A stretch of DNA of 64,000 nt from an uncultured Mucispirillum sp. (lineage in GTDB: Bacteria; Chrysiogenota; Deferribacteres; Deferribacterales; Mucispirillaceae). The notes beneath the pieces are model-generated. The model saw only the letters and a list, made by a program, of their open reading frames with translations. It was not told the origin of the DNA and searched no databases. The stretch lies in NCBI GenBank assembly GCA_944326705.1, contig CALVEY010000002.1, forward strand, positions 60,655-124,654, in the 5' to 3' direction. The first letter of the stretch is position 1; each line of letters opens with the position of its first letter. The translations under genes and the position numbers were made by a program. Below are positions 26,098-34,306 of this stretch, one piece after another.

Positions 26098-26125
26098 AAA
26101 TATGGGGAATTTTTTCTCCATATTT
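26098..26125 (+). terminator. First terminator hairpin after the activase gene
   Basis: AAATATGGGGA (26098-26108) pairs with TCTCCATATTT (26115-26125) with one G-T pair, seven bases after the stop codon. It is followed by a second, stronger hairpin. Confidence 0.6.
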
Positions 26126-26151
26126 ATTATTTAAAATCTTATCATTAATAT

Positions 26152-26178
26152 AAAGTGGAGATAATATCTCCACTTTTT
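26152..26178 (+). terminator. Rho-independent terminator after the activase gene
   Basis: A perfect 10-bp stem AAAGTGGAGA / TCTCCACTTT (26152-26161 with 26167-26176) with a 5-base loop runs into TTTTT. Confidence 0.88.
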
Positions 26179-26304
26179 CTTTCTTAATATATTTTTTTAT
26201 CTGCCGATAAGTCTAATGTGTCTTTAATTTTTTTTATATATTGTTATATTTATATTGATAAAATAATAAAAATTTATTATTTTAAAATAGTTGTGTATGT
26301 ATTT

Positions 26305-26321
26305 TTGGCACATAATTTGTT
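26305..26321 (+). promoter_or_regulatory. Candidate sigma-54 promoter of the tpsB-tpsA operon
   Basis: TTGGCAC (26305-26311), five bases, then TTGTT (26317-26321) matches the -24/-12 sigma-54 consensus with GG and the -12 G at the right distance (GG-N10-GT; consensus GG-N10-GC). Transcription would start near 26333, about 26 bases before tpsB. No good -35/-10 pair at 16-18 base spacing is seen here. An activator site is not identified. Confidence 0.5.
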
Positions 26322-26358
26322 ATTAAACTAATATACTATCCATTTTGGAGCGAATTTA

Positions 26359-28038
26359 ATGATAAAACGGTTATTTTTACCAGTGTTTGTTTTTATTCTT
26401 TGTTTTTCCGGCTTAAGTTATGGTCAATCTCAGATAGGTATAAGTGGTGCAATTGATGACAGCTTTGAGAAAGATTTTCGCAACACACCTTTTCCAAGAG
26501 ATAAAAATGCCAAGATTATTACAGAAAAAGAGCTTCTTGATAATCTTCCAAAAGAAACATCAGCAGAAACAGTATATGTATCCAGGTTTGAAGTAACTGG
26601 TAACAGGGTTATTGATAAAAAAGATATTCACATGGTTCTGATTGATTATGTTGAAAGAAATTTAACATTAACTCAGTTAAATGAAGCGGCAGATGCTGTT
26701 ACAAAATTTTACAGACAAAAAGGATATATAATAAGTTATGCATATATTCCACCACAAGTAGTTAATAACAGCACAATTAATATAGCTGTCGTTGAAGGCG
26801 AAATTGGTGAAGTAAAAGTTGAAGGACTTTCAGATTATAAAAAAGAATTTATTTTAAAATATTTAAAACCATTACAGTCGGGTATTGTTCTTGATACAAA
26901 AACATTAGAAAGACGTCTTTTATTATTAAACAGCTTTATGGATTTAAAAGTTAATGCAACTTTAAGACCAGGTAAAAGAAAAGGCACATCAGATATTATT
27001 ATTTATGCACAGGATACAAACCCATATAGAGCAAGTTTTAGTGTAGATAACTATGGTAATAAAATAACTAACGAATACCGCCTTAATGGTGCAGCTATGG
27101 TTGGCAATGTGATTACAAGCGGTGACAGGCTTGCGTTAAATTTATCACTTGGTTTAGATAATTTTAACCCATGGCAGCTTTTTTATGGCAGAATAGATTA
27201 CAGACTTCCTATTGGCAGTGAAGGATTTAAACTGGGTTTTGCATATTCAAGAAGTAACTATATAGGTACAAAAGATTTTGCAAAAGCTCTTGAGTTAGAA
27301 GGTTATTCTAACGATTATTCTATATATACAGAATATCCAATTATTTTAAGAAATAAAGGTACTTTAAATTTAGGCGCTGGGGTATATGTAAAAGAATCAG
27401 CAGATAAAATTCTTGGCGAAAAAAATGCTCAGGATATTTTAACTACTGCATCTCTTAGTCTTTATGGCGAAGCTTATCCTTGGATTGGAGCAAATATGTA
27501 TTACTCTCTTGCTTTTTCTCAAGGTTTAAGCGGTCTTTATGGAGTTTCTCATTACAGCAGTAATTCATCTAACCCTAATGCAAGCGGTTATTATGAAAAA
27601 TTGTATTTAGATTATGAATATCATCAGTTTATTACATGGTTTTTTAGAATGAGATTATTCCTTTCTGGTCAGTGGACATCAGGCACTACTTTTGCAGGAG
27701 AAAGGTTTTATATTGGTGGAATTTACAGCGTCCGCGGATTTGAAAGTGGTTTAGAATCAGGGGATAATGGATACAGGCTTAGTATAGAAGCTGAATTTGA
27801 TTTAGGTATACCTCATATAAAAGCATTAGTATTTTATGATAGAGGTCAGGTGTTTAATTATAATGCAGATTATCATGGATATGGCAGTGCATCTCTTGAT
27901 TCAGCAGGTGCAGGGCTTCGTTTTTATCCATGGAAAGGGCTTGCAATCAAAATTGATTATGGTTACCCATTAATGTCATCACAAAATCGTGAAGCAGGCT
28001 GGGGTGTTGTATACGGGAGAATAAGCTATGATTTCTAA
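26359..28038 (+). CDS. tpsB: TpsB outer-membrane transporter (ShlB/FhaC/HecB family)
   Basis: This 559-residue Omp85-superfamily protein secretes its partner TpsA across the outer membrane. It has a signal peptide ending near SGLSYGQ (residue 22). Two POTRA domains follow (about residues 70-215, with FEVTGNRVIDKKDI and FYRQKGYIISYAYIPP). The C-terminal 16-strand barrel (about 225-559) contains the loop-6 hallmark VRGF in IYSVRGFESG and ends in an aromatic residue (ISYDF). A GGAG ribosome-binding site precedes the start. It overlaps tpsA by 11 bases, as is common for two-partner secretion pairs. Confidence 0.93.
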   Translation: MIKRLFLPVFVFILCFSGLSYGQSQIGISGAIDDSFEKDFRNTPFPRDKNAKIITEKELLDNLPKETSAETVYVSRFEVTGNRVIDKKDIHMVLIDYVERNLTLTQLNEAADAVTKFYRQKGYIISYAYIPPQVVNNSTINIAVVEGEIGEVKVEGLSDYKKEFILKYLKPLQSGIVLDTKTLERRLLLLNSFMDLKVNATLRPGKRKGTSDIIIYAQDTNPYRASFSVDNYGNKITNEYRLNGAAMVGNVITSGDRLALNLSLGLDNFNPWQLFYGRIDYRLPIGSEGFKLGFAYSRSNYIGTKDFAKALELEGYSNDYSIYTEYPIILRNKGTLNLGAGVYVKESADKILGEKNAQDILTTASLSLYGEAYPWIGANMYYSLAFSQGLSGLYGVSHYSSNSSNPNASGYYEKLYLDYEYHQFITWFFRMRLFLSGQWTSGTTFAGERFYIGGIYSVRGFESGLESGDNGYRLSIEAEFDLGIPHIKALVFYDRGQVFNYNADYHGYGSASLDSAGAGLRFYPWKGLAIKIDYGYPLMSSQNREAGWGVVYGRISYDF

Positions 28039-31000
28039 AATTAAATATTACACAGCTGTTATTTTAATATTTTTATTTAATATTCCTGTTTATGCTGCTC
28101 CAAATGGTGCAAATGTGCTGTATGGTAATGTAAATATTTCTCAAAGCGGCTCAAATACTATTATTAACCAAAATACTGATAAAGCAATCATAAACTGGAA
28201 CTCTTTTGATGTTAATAAAGGCGAAAGCGTTCTTTTTAATCAGAATTCATCATCAAGCATTATTTTAAATAGAGTTACAAACGGTCTGCCTACTAGTATT
28301 TTTGGTAATATTTCAGCAAATGGTAATGTATTTATTTTAAATCAGGCTGGTGTTTTAGTTGGGAATGGCGCTTCTATTAATACTAACAGCTTTTTAGCAG
28401 GTGCTGCAAATATTAATGATAATGATTTTATTGCAGGAAAATATAATTTTTATGGTGCACAAGGAAATGTTATTAATAACGGCAGTATAAAAGTACAGGA
28501 TGGCGGATATGCTGTTTTAATGGGTAAAAATATTGAAAATAACGGACTTATTTCAGCAAAGCTTGGAAAAATATATTTATCATCTGGCGAAACTTTTAGA
28601 ATGGATATGAGTGGTAATGATTTAATAGGGGTAGAAGTAGAAAAAGGCATAACTGATGCATATATCTCTAATACAGGTCATATTCAGGCTGAAGGCGGCA
28701 CAATTATTATGACTGCAAAAAATGCTTCTGATGTAATACGTCAGGCAGTAAATAATACTGGTGTTATAGATGCATCATCTATTTCTTATAAAGGTGGTAA
28801 AGTTATATTAGGTGCAGAAAATGGTCAGGTTATCAATGATGGAGAAATAAATGTATCCTCTAAATCTGATGAGGGCGGCTCAATAGAACTTAAAGCAGAG
28901 CATATTATAAATAATGGTTTAGTTTATGCAAATGGCTTAAATGGTGGCTTAATTAATATGCTTAGCTCTGATTTACTTAAAATTGGAAGCTCAAGTATAA
29001 TACAGGCAAACAGCTTTGGATTTGGTAACGGCGGTAATATTAAGCTTATTTCTCAAAAAAGAGCAGAATCTCACAAAGGCGCATTAATAGAAGCAGGCTC
29101 TATTTATGGCAGTGGTGGTTTTATTGAGCTAAGTGGATATGATTCTGTTTATGCTTTTGGTAATTTTAATACAAAATCACTTTATGGTGTATATGGTCAG
29201 TTTTTATTAGACCCATCAAATATGTTTATTGGTAATTATTCTAATTTAGCAGATAATGAAAATAATCAGGTATCAAGTGACGGCAATACTTATATTGATA
29301 TTACATGGCTTAATAATATGCTGAATACATCTAATGTATCACTTCAAACATTACAGGGTAATGGACTTGGAGATATTACATTAAATGCAGGAGTTACTTT
29401 AACAGGAACTAATGGTTTAACTCTTGATGCAGCTAATAATATAAGTTTATTAGGTAATATTGACGGACTTTCTGCTTTAACATTAAATGCTGGTGGCAGT
29501 ATTACAGGCAACAATAACATTACAGTTGGTGATATATCTGCAAATGCTTTAAATAATATCCTTTTAACTAAATTAAATGTTACTGGTAAGTCATCATATG
29601 TTTCATCAACTGGTGATGTAAATTTAGTTGGTGACAGTATTGGGCTTATAACTAATATTACAGGTCAAAAAGTTGGGATTGAAGTAACTGGTACAGGTAA
29701 TGGTATATCAATGGATGCTTCTGTTGGAACAGATAAAGCAGCTGTTACAGGTCAGGAAATTATTGTAAAAGCAGATGGTGCAATTAATGTTTCTGTTGAT
29801 ACTGAAAGCTTATCTGCAGAAAGTGTAAGTGATAGTTTGGGTATAACTAACTTAAATAGAGATACAACTATTTTAGTAAAATATTTTGGCGGTAAAACAT
29901 CAACTTATACACAAAATAATGGTGTAATAGATTTAAGTTATATACCAGAAAATGCAATAGGGCAGGATTTAACAATATCAAGTGTTTACGGCACAGTGCA
30001 GGCTGTTGACAGGTTAGAAGCATTAAAACAGTATACAGGGCTTAAAATAAATGCAAATGCTATACATTTTATAGAAAATAATAATAACCTTTTAACTATT
30101 GATTCATCATTTTTAGGTAATAAAAAAGCCGTTAAATATATATTTGAAACAAATGGTGATATAAATGTGGACTTAAACTCAATGGCATCTAATTTATTAA
30201 ACAGTGGTATAGAGTTAATTTCAAATAATGGTGCAATAACATCACTTTCAGATATTTCAGCAATGTATTTTTCAGCAAATGCTTTAAATGATATCAATGT
30301 TACATCTTATTTATTAGGTGGTATTTCTTTAGAAAGTGGAAGAGGAAGCATTAATTATAATCATAAAGCAGGTCCTGTAAGTATCAGAGGGTTAAAAGCA
30401 TTAAATGGCAGTATTAATGTTAGTTTAATTGGTGCTTCTGGAGATATTCCATCTATTCCTGGAGTTACACTGCCGCCTGAATTTGATTCTGGTGATTTAT
30501 ATATATATAACCTTGCATCTAATAATCCTGTAAATATTACAACAGCAAATGCGTCAGTTATATCTATATCAGGAAGTGGAGAAACAGCATTAAATTTAAA
30601 TCTTACAAATAATAATACTAATCCATATAAATTAGAAATCTCTAATAATCATGATATAACATTAAATACTGCTAATACCCAGTATAGTAATATAAAATTA
30701 GATAGCAAAAACGGAAGTATTTATTTTCCTGTTACAGATAATGCATTATCTGCTGTTAATAAAATATATTTATCTGCAAATCACATAAATGGTGACATTA
30801 ATAATTTATCACTTACTGCAAAAGAAGTTTATATAAATCAGAAAACAGGAAGTAATGCATTTACAATTAATGCAGATAAAGCAGATATTAATGGCAGTGA
30901 TATAACTGTTACATTATCAAAAGATACATTACTTGCAGATATTGATAATGATGATTATGCTGTAAAAGGCGGAAATATTAATATATTATCAGCTTACAAT

Positions 31001-31567
31001 GTTACTCAGCAGGATAAAATATCTGCTGCAGATATAAATATGATTACAGGCAGTTTTAATTTTGAAAACGGCGGTAATAATGTTATTCAAGGTAATAATG
31101 TATCAATCTATGCAGAAGGAGATATAGCAGGCTCTGGTAAAATTATAGCAGATAAAGTAAATTTAGCAGGCTCTACAATTGCTTCTACTTCTAATCTCTT
31201 AGTATTAGCTGATTATGGTTATTTTATTTCAACAGCTGTAGATAAGCCGATAAATGATATTTTAATTAATATAAATTCAGATAACTGGTTTGAAAATTTA
31301 AAAAACTATAAATTTCAATCCTATGGTCCTGGGTTATCATATTTAAATGGTAAAGTGGTTGATTATGGTGTATATGATATGGTTAAAAATATATATATCA
31401 GAAATTTACAGCCAATAGAAAATACTAATATTGATAAAGTAAATGGAGATGATTTAATTAAAGGCGGCAGGCTGCAGGATACAAGCGAACTTGTAACTGT
31501 TGAAGATAATAAAACACCAAAAGTTAATAATATTACTAAGAAAAATAAATCTATTGAATTAAGATAA
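28028..31567 (+). CDS. tpsA: TpsA filamentous-hemagglutinin-like exoprotein
   Basis: This 1179-residue secreted protein has a signal peptide ending at VYAA (about residue 24). A TPS secretion domain (about residues 25-260) carries the family landmarks WNSFDVNKGESVLFNQ and NQAGVLVGNGASINTNSFL. A mid-protein LLDPSN motif is also typical. The remainder is low-complexity, Asn/Ser/Gly/Ile-rich and strand-forming, as in a right-handed beta-helix, and no cysteine was noticed. The C-terminus ends in a Lys-rich tail without a recognisable adhesin, toxin or anchor domain. It probably acts in adhesion or biofilm. It is translated in coupling with TpsB. Confidence 0.92.
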   Translation: MISKIKYYTAVILIFLFNIPVYAAPNGANVLYGNVNISQSGSNTIINQNTDKAIINWNSFDVNKGESVLFNQNSSSSIILNRVTNGLPTSIFGNISANGNVFILNQAGVLVGNGASINTNSFLAGAANINDNDFIAGKYNFYGAQGNVINNGSIKVQDGGYAVLMGKNIENNGLISAKLGKIYLSSGETFRMDMSGNDLIGVEVEKGITDAYISNTGHIQAEGGTIIMTAKNASDVIRQAVNNTGVIDASSISYKGGKVILGAENGQVINDGEINVSSKSDEGGSIELKAEHIINNGLVYANGLNGGLINMLSSDLLKIGSSSIIQANSFGFGNGGNIKLISQKRAESHKGALIEAGSIYGSGGFIELSGYDSVYAFGNFNTKSLYGVYGQFLLDPSNMFIGNYSNLADNENNQVSSDGNTYIDITWLNNMLNTSNVSLQTLQGNGLGDITLNAGVTLTGTNGLTLDAANNISLLGNIDGLSALTLNAGGSITGNNNITVGDISANALNNILLTKLNVTGKSSYVSSTGDVNLVGDSIGLITNITGQKVGIEVTGTGNGISMDASVGTDKAAVTGQEIIVKADGAINVSVDTESLSAESVSDSLGITNLNRDTTILVKYFGGKTSTYTQNNGVIDLSYIPENAIGQDLTISSVYGTVQAVDRLEALKQYTGLKINANAIHFIENNNNLLTIDSSFLGNKKAVKYIFETNGDINVDLNSMASNLLNSGIELISNNGAITSLSDISAMYFSANALNDINVTSYLLGGISLESGRGSINYNHKAGPVSIRGLKALNGSINVSLIGASGDIPSIPGVTLPPEFDSGDLYIYNLASNNPVNITTANASVISISGSGETALNLNLTNNNTNPYKLEISNNHDITLNTANTQYSNIKLDSKNGSIYFPVTDNALSAVNKIYLSANHINGDINNLSLTAKEVYINQKTGSNAFTINADKADINGSDITVTLSKDTLLADIDNDDYAVKGGNINILSAYNVTQQDKISAADINMITGSFNFENGGNNVIQGNNVSIYAEGDIAGSGKIIADKVNLAGSTIASTSNLLVLADYGYFISTAVDKPINDILININSDNWFENLKNYKFQSYGPGLSYLNGKVVDYGVYDMVKNIYIRNLQPIENTNIDKVNGDDLIKGGRLQDTSELVTVEDNKTPKVNNITKKNKSIELR

Positions 31568-31580
31568 TTATTATATTTTA

Positions 31581-31620
31581 TATCTCTCCCTAAGTAAAAG
31601 GGGAGAGATATTTCAATTTT
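31581..31620 (+). terminator. Rho-independent terminator after tpsA
   Basis: A perfect 10-bp stem TATCTCTCCC / GGGAGAGATA (31581-31590 with 31601-31610) with a 10-base loop is followed by a T-rich tract. Confidence 0.85.
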
Positions 31621-31938
31621 TTTTATATCTGTACATAAATTTATCTATAAAATTTACTATATTATACTTAAAATTTTGAAATTATATTTATAATATTATA
31701 TGTTAGTATTATAATATATAAATATATTTATAATGACTTCATCAGGGTTAATATTAAATAAAACTTTTACTTAGAAGATAATAAATAATCAATTACTTTA
31801 ACAGCTTTTCTTTTTGATATGTATATATAAGCAAGTTAAAAATGTAAGTATATTTATATAGTTTTATTAAGTTAGATTGATTAATAAATATATAGTGTAT
31901 ATGTATCTAACACAATGCAGTATATTTTAATAAAAAAA
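31621..31938. other. AT-rich intergenic region between convergent operons
   Basis: About 320 bases lie between the tpsA terminator and the minus-strand terminator after rubredoxin. The sequence is A/T-dominated and holds only a 23-codon open frame on the minus strand (near 31770-31840, without a start codon). I see no gene, RNA or repeat that can be supported. Confidence 0.55.
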
Positions 31939-31969
31939 GAGATTGTTAAAAATCGCTTTTAACAATCTC
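31931..31969 (-). terminator. Rho-independent terminator after rubredoxin
   Basis: A perfect 13-bp stem (31957-31969 with 31939-31951; GAGATTGTTAAAA and its complement) is followed on the minus strand by a T run (31932-31938 read as T). It ends the eight-gene pdxA-to-rubredoxin transcript. Confidence 0.88.
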
Positions 31970-32008
31970 AAATATATATTATTATAATAAATTAGTATAT
32001 TTTATAGA

Positions 32009-32173
32009 TTAATCTTCCAGTGGAGAAAATTCATCTTTACTAACAAAACATTGTGGACATACCCAGTCTTCTGGTAAATCTTCAAATGCTGTGCCAGGAG
32101 CTATTCCATCTTCTGGTATTCCTATAGCTGGGTCATATATCCACCCGCATACGTTGCAAACATATTTTTTCAT
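32009..32173 (-). CDS. Rubredoxin
   Basis: This 54-residue protein is a single-iron electron carrier. Four cysteines in two CxxC pairs bind the iron: CNVCG (Cys6, Cys9) and CPQC (Cys39, Cys42). [15 protein letters not shown] and [14 protein letters not shown] match classical rubredoxins throughout. The start is ATG at 32173, supported by AAGGAGG directly upstream; a longer frame to 32206 overlaps the previous gene and is rejected. Rubredoxins in anaerobes donate electrons to peroxide- or oxygen-reducing enzymes, none of which is in this window. Confidence 0.95.
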   Translation of the reverse strand: MKKYVCNVCGWIYDPAIGIPEDGIAPGTAFEDLPEDWVCPQCFVSKDEFSPLED

Positions 32174-32183
32174 ATATTCCTCC

Positions 32184-33173
32184 TTATATTTGCTTTTCTT
32201 CAGCATTTTTAATGCCTAATTTTTTCAAAAGTCTTGATTTTAAAATTTCAACTATCTGTTCATAAGTTTTTGATTTTAAAGGTATTTGACCGCCTGCAGA
32301 TTTCATATGTCCGCCGCCGTATCCAATACCCCTTACAATTGCTAATGCTATTGTTCCCACTGCTTTTTTATTTGTTTTATTACGGATAGAAAAATAGCAT
32401 GTTTGGTCAATTCTACCTACAACAAAAGTAGATTTTATTTCTCTCATTCTAAGAAGATAGTCTGAAATTTCAGCTATTAAATCAGCATTCCTAACTTCTT
32501 CCAAATCGCAGAAAATTAAATCGTTATATATAATTGCCTGGTCTACTGCTTTACGAATAGTTTTAAAATAATATCTTGGCAGTTCTGGTGTTTCTATTTT
32601 ATTAAGCTTAGCAAAAGAAGCATTTGGAAATACAAAGCTTATCATATCCATATCAGCCTGAGTATTACCACGACCTGCACCAAAAGTATCTGTTTTTATG
32701 CCATAATAAAGAGCTGTAGCGGTATTAATATCTGGTATTATGCCAAGTTCTTTATAATATTCTGCAATGATAGTTGATGTAGAGCCATAATGAGTTCTAA
32801 TATCATTAAATGGTATTGTTGTAGAAATTGTGCGAAGGTTATGGTGGTCTATAACTGCATCTGGCAGCCTTTGACCTGTTTCATAAATATTGCCTGCACC
32901 TGGCTGAGTATCTACCAATATAAGATAATCATATCTTGATAGATTTAATTTTGTTATATAGTGCATATCAATTTTACAGAGTTTTACAAACTCTTTATTT
33001 TCTGCACGCCCAATAACTCCCATATAGGCTATTGTTACGCGTTTTTTTAATGTAGCAGTAAGTAAGTTTTTTAATGCAAAAGCTGCAGCAATAGTATCAG
33101 GGTCTGGATTGTTGTGCGTTTGAATTAAAACTTTTCTTTTTGATTTTACTGCTTCTAATAGTTTGTTAATCAT
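32184..33173 (-). CDS. DHH-family phosphoesterase (NrnA-like)
   Basis: This 329-residue protein has the DHH phosphoesterase motifs: [17 protein letters not shown] (residues 18-34), LVDTQPG, the DHH triad in VIDHHNLR, and a C-terminal DHHA1 domain with [12 protein letters not shown]. Such enzymes use two Mn ions. NrnA-type members degrade short oligoribonucleotides and 3'-phosphoadenosine 5'-phosphate, and related members hydrolyse cyclic dinucleotides. The exact substrate is inferred only. It lies 10 bases upstream of rubredoxin and 14 bases after the preceding gene. Confidence 0.88.
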   Translation of the reverse strand: MINKLLEAVKSKRKVLIQTHNNPDPDTIAAAFALKNLLTATLKKRVTIAYMGVIGRAENKEFVKLCKIDMHYITKLNLSRYDYLILVDTQPGAGNIYETGQRLPDAVIDHHNLRTISTTIPFNDIRTHYGSTSTIIAEYYKELGIIPDINTATALYYGIKTDTFGAGRGNTQADMDMISFVFPNASFAKLNKIETPELPRYYFKTIRKAVDQAIIYNDLIFCDLEEVRNADLIAEISDYLLRMREIKSTFVVGRIDQTCYFSIRNKTNKKAVGTIALAIVRGIGYGGGHMKSAGGQIPLKSKTYEQIVEILKSRLLKKLGIKNAEEKQI

Positions 33174-33187
33174 AAAAAAACCTGTTT

Positions 33188-34243
33188 TTATTCAACTGAA
33201 AAATCTAGTATCAGTTTTTTATCATTAAACTCTATTTTAGTAGGTTGTTTTGGAAATTTTAATTCTTGTATTTTTCTACTTAATTCTTCTGAAGAAAAAT
33301 AAGTATTAACTTCAAAAACAACATTTTTCTGCGAGTATGAAACTGTTTTATATGATTTAATAAGCCCTCTTTGAGAAAGGGTATCTATAATATTTTTTGT
33401 TAATACAAGGTTATTAGCATTAATAAAATTAATATTATATTTTTGCAGTTTTGCAGCTGTTTCTGGAAGCTGTATAATATTATCTCTAACATAAGCAACA
33501 GTATCAGAAGCAGCTTGTTTTACAGCATTATTATAGCACTTAATAATATTATTGTTATCGTTACCTGTAACTATTTGTATTGTTTTACTGTCATTTTTTT
33601 TGTTTGCAATTGTAACAGTAGTTTCTACTTCACACATATTGTTAGGGTCTTTAAATTCTTCAAGACTTGTAATAACTCTAAAATCAAATATAATTAAAGA
33701 AGCACTGTTTACTTCATTAAAAGCTTTATTTATTTTCTTTTCATCATATATATCATCTATTTTTCCTAAAAATAAAGCCTGGTCTGCTAAAGAAAACTGT
33801 TGAGCTGCAAGGGTATTAGTAATAGTGCTTTGGACTTGTTTTGCAGGAAGAACAGCATCATCTATGCCTCTATAAAGATATACTGTAGAATCAGCATACT
33901 GATTTAATAAAAGCCTTGCATCTTTAAGAGCAGCATCATCTAGGTCAATTTTAAGTTTTACAGCAACGGTTTTATTATCTTCAATACTTTGGTCTAAAAT
34001 AGAATAACTTCTTATAAATTTAAAGAAATCTTCATTTACTTCCATATCTGTAATTTTATTTTCTTTATAATACCAGCGGATAGCTGCAAGTTTAGCATTA
34101 TTTAATGCACTGTAATAGGCATCTCTAAGTCTTAAATTTTTAATAGTTGCTTTTCCTGTTGCTACAACATTATACGCATAACATTCTGAAGTATAAGATA
34201 CTGCAGCAATTAATAATATCATTATTGTTATTACTTTTTTCAT
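33188..34243 (-). CDS. Exported protein with FlgT-N-like N-terminal domain
   Basis: This 351-residue protein has a clear signal peptide (cleavage near ECYAYN, residue 23). The following stretch VVATGKATIKNLRLRDAYYSALNNAKLAA resembles, in spacing, the N-terminal domain of flagellar assembly protein FlgT and related LPP20-type lipoprotein domains. The rest alternates strand and helix without a catalytic motif. It is probably periplasmic or attached to the outer membrane. It lies downstream of lptD with a 63-base gap. No flagellar genes are nearby, so a flagellar role is unproven. Confidence 0.5.
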   Translation of the reverse strand: MKKVITIMILLIAAVSYTSECYAYNVVATGKATIKNLRLRDAYYSALNNAKLAAIRWYYKENKITDMEVNEDFFKFIRSYSILDQSIEDNKTVAVKLKIDLDDAALKDARLLLNQYADSTVYLYRGIDDAVLPAKQVQSTITNTLAAQQFSLADQALFLGKIDDIYDEKKINKAFNEVNSASLIIFDFRVITSLEEFKDPNNMCEVETTVTIANKKNDSKTIQIVTGNDNNNIIKCYNNAVKQAASDTVAYVRDNIIQLPETAAKLQKYNINFINANNLVLTKNIIDTLSQRGLIKSYKTVSYSQKNVVFEVNTYFSSEELSRKIQELKFPKQPTKIEFNDKKLILDFSVE

Positions 34244-34306
34244 ATTATTCCTGTATACACATTTTTACTATTATATCATATTTTTTTCATTTATGCAATA
34301 AATCTT

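Noticed and set aside
28028..31567. Internal Asn/Gly/Ser-rich repeats in tpsA considered as tandem DNA repeats
   Set aside because: The similarity is at the protein level (beta-helix turns); no exact DNA repeat unit recurs.
31770..31840. Minus-strand open stretch reading ISKRKAVKVIDYLL, possible gene remnant
   Set aside because: Only 23 codons between stops, no start codon or ribosome-binding site; compatible with chance in AT-rich DNA.
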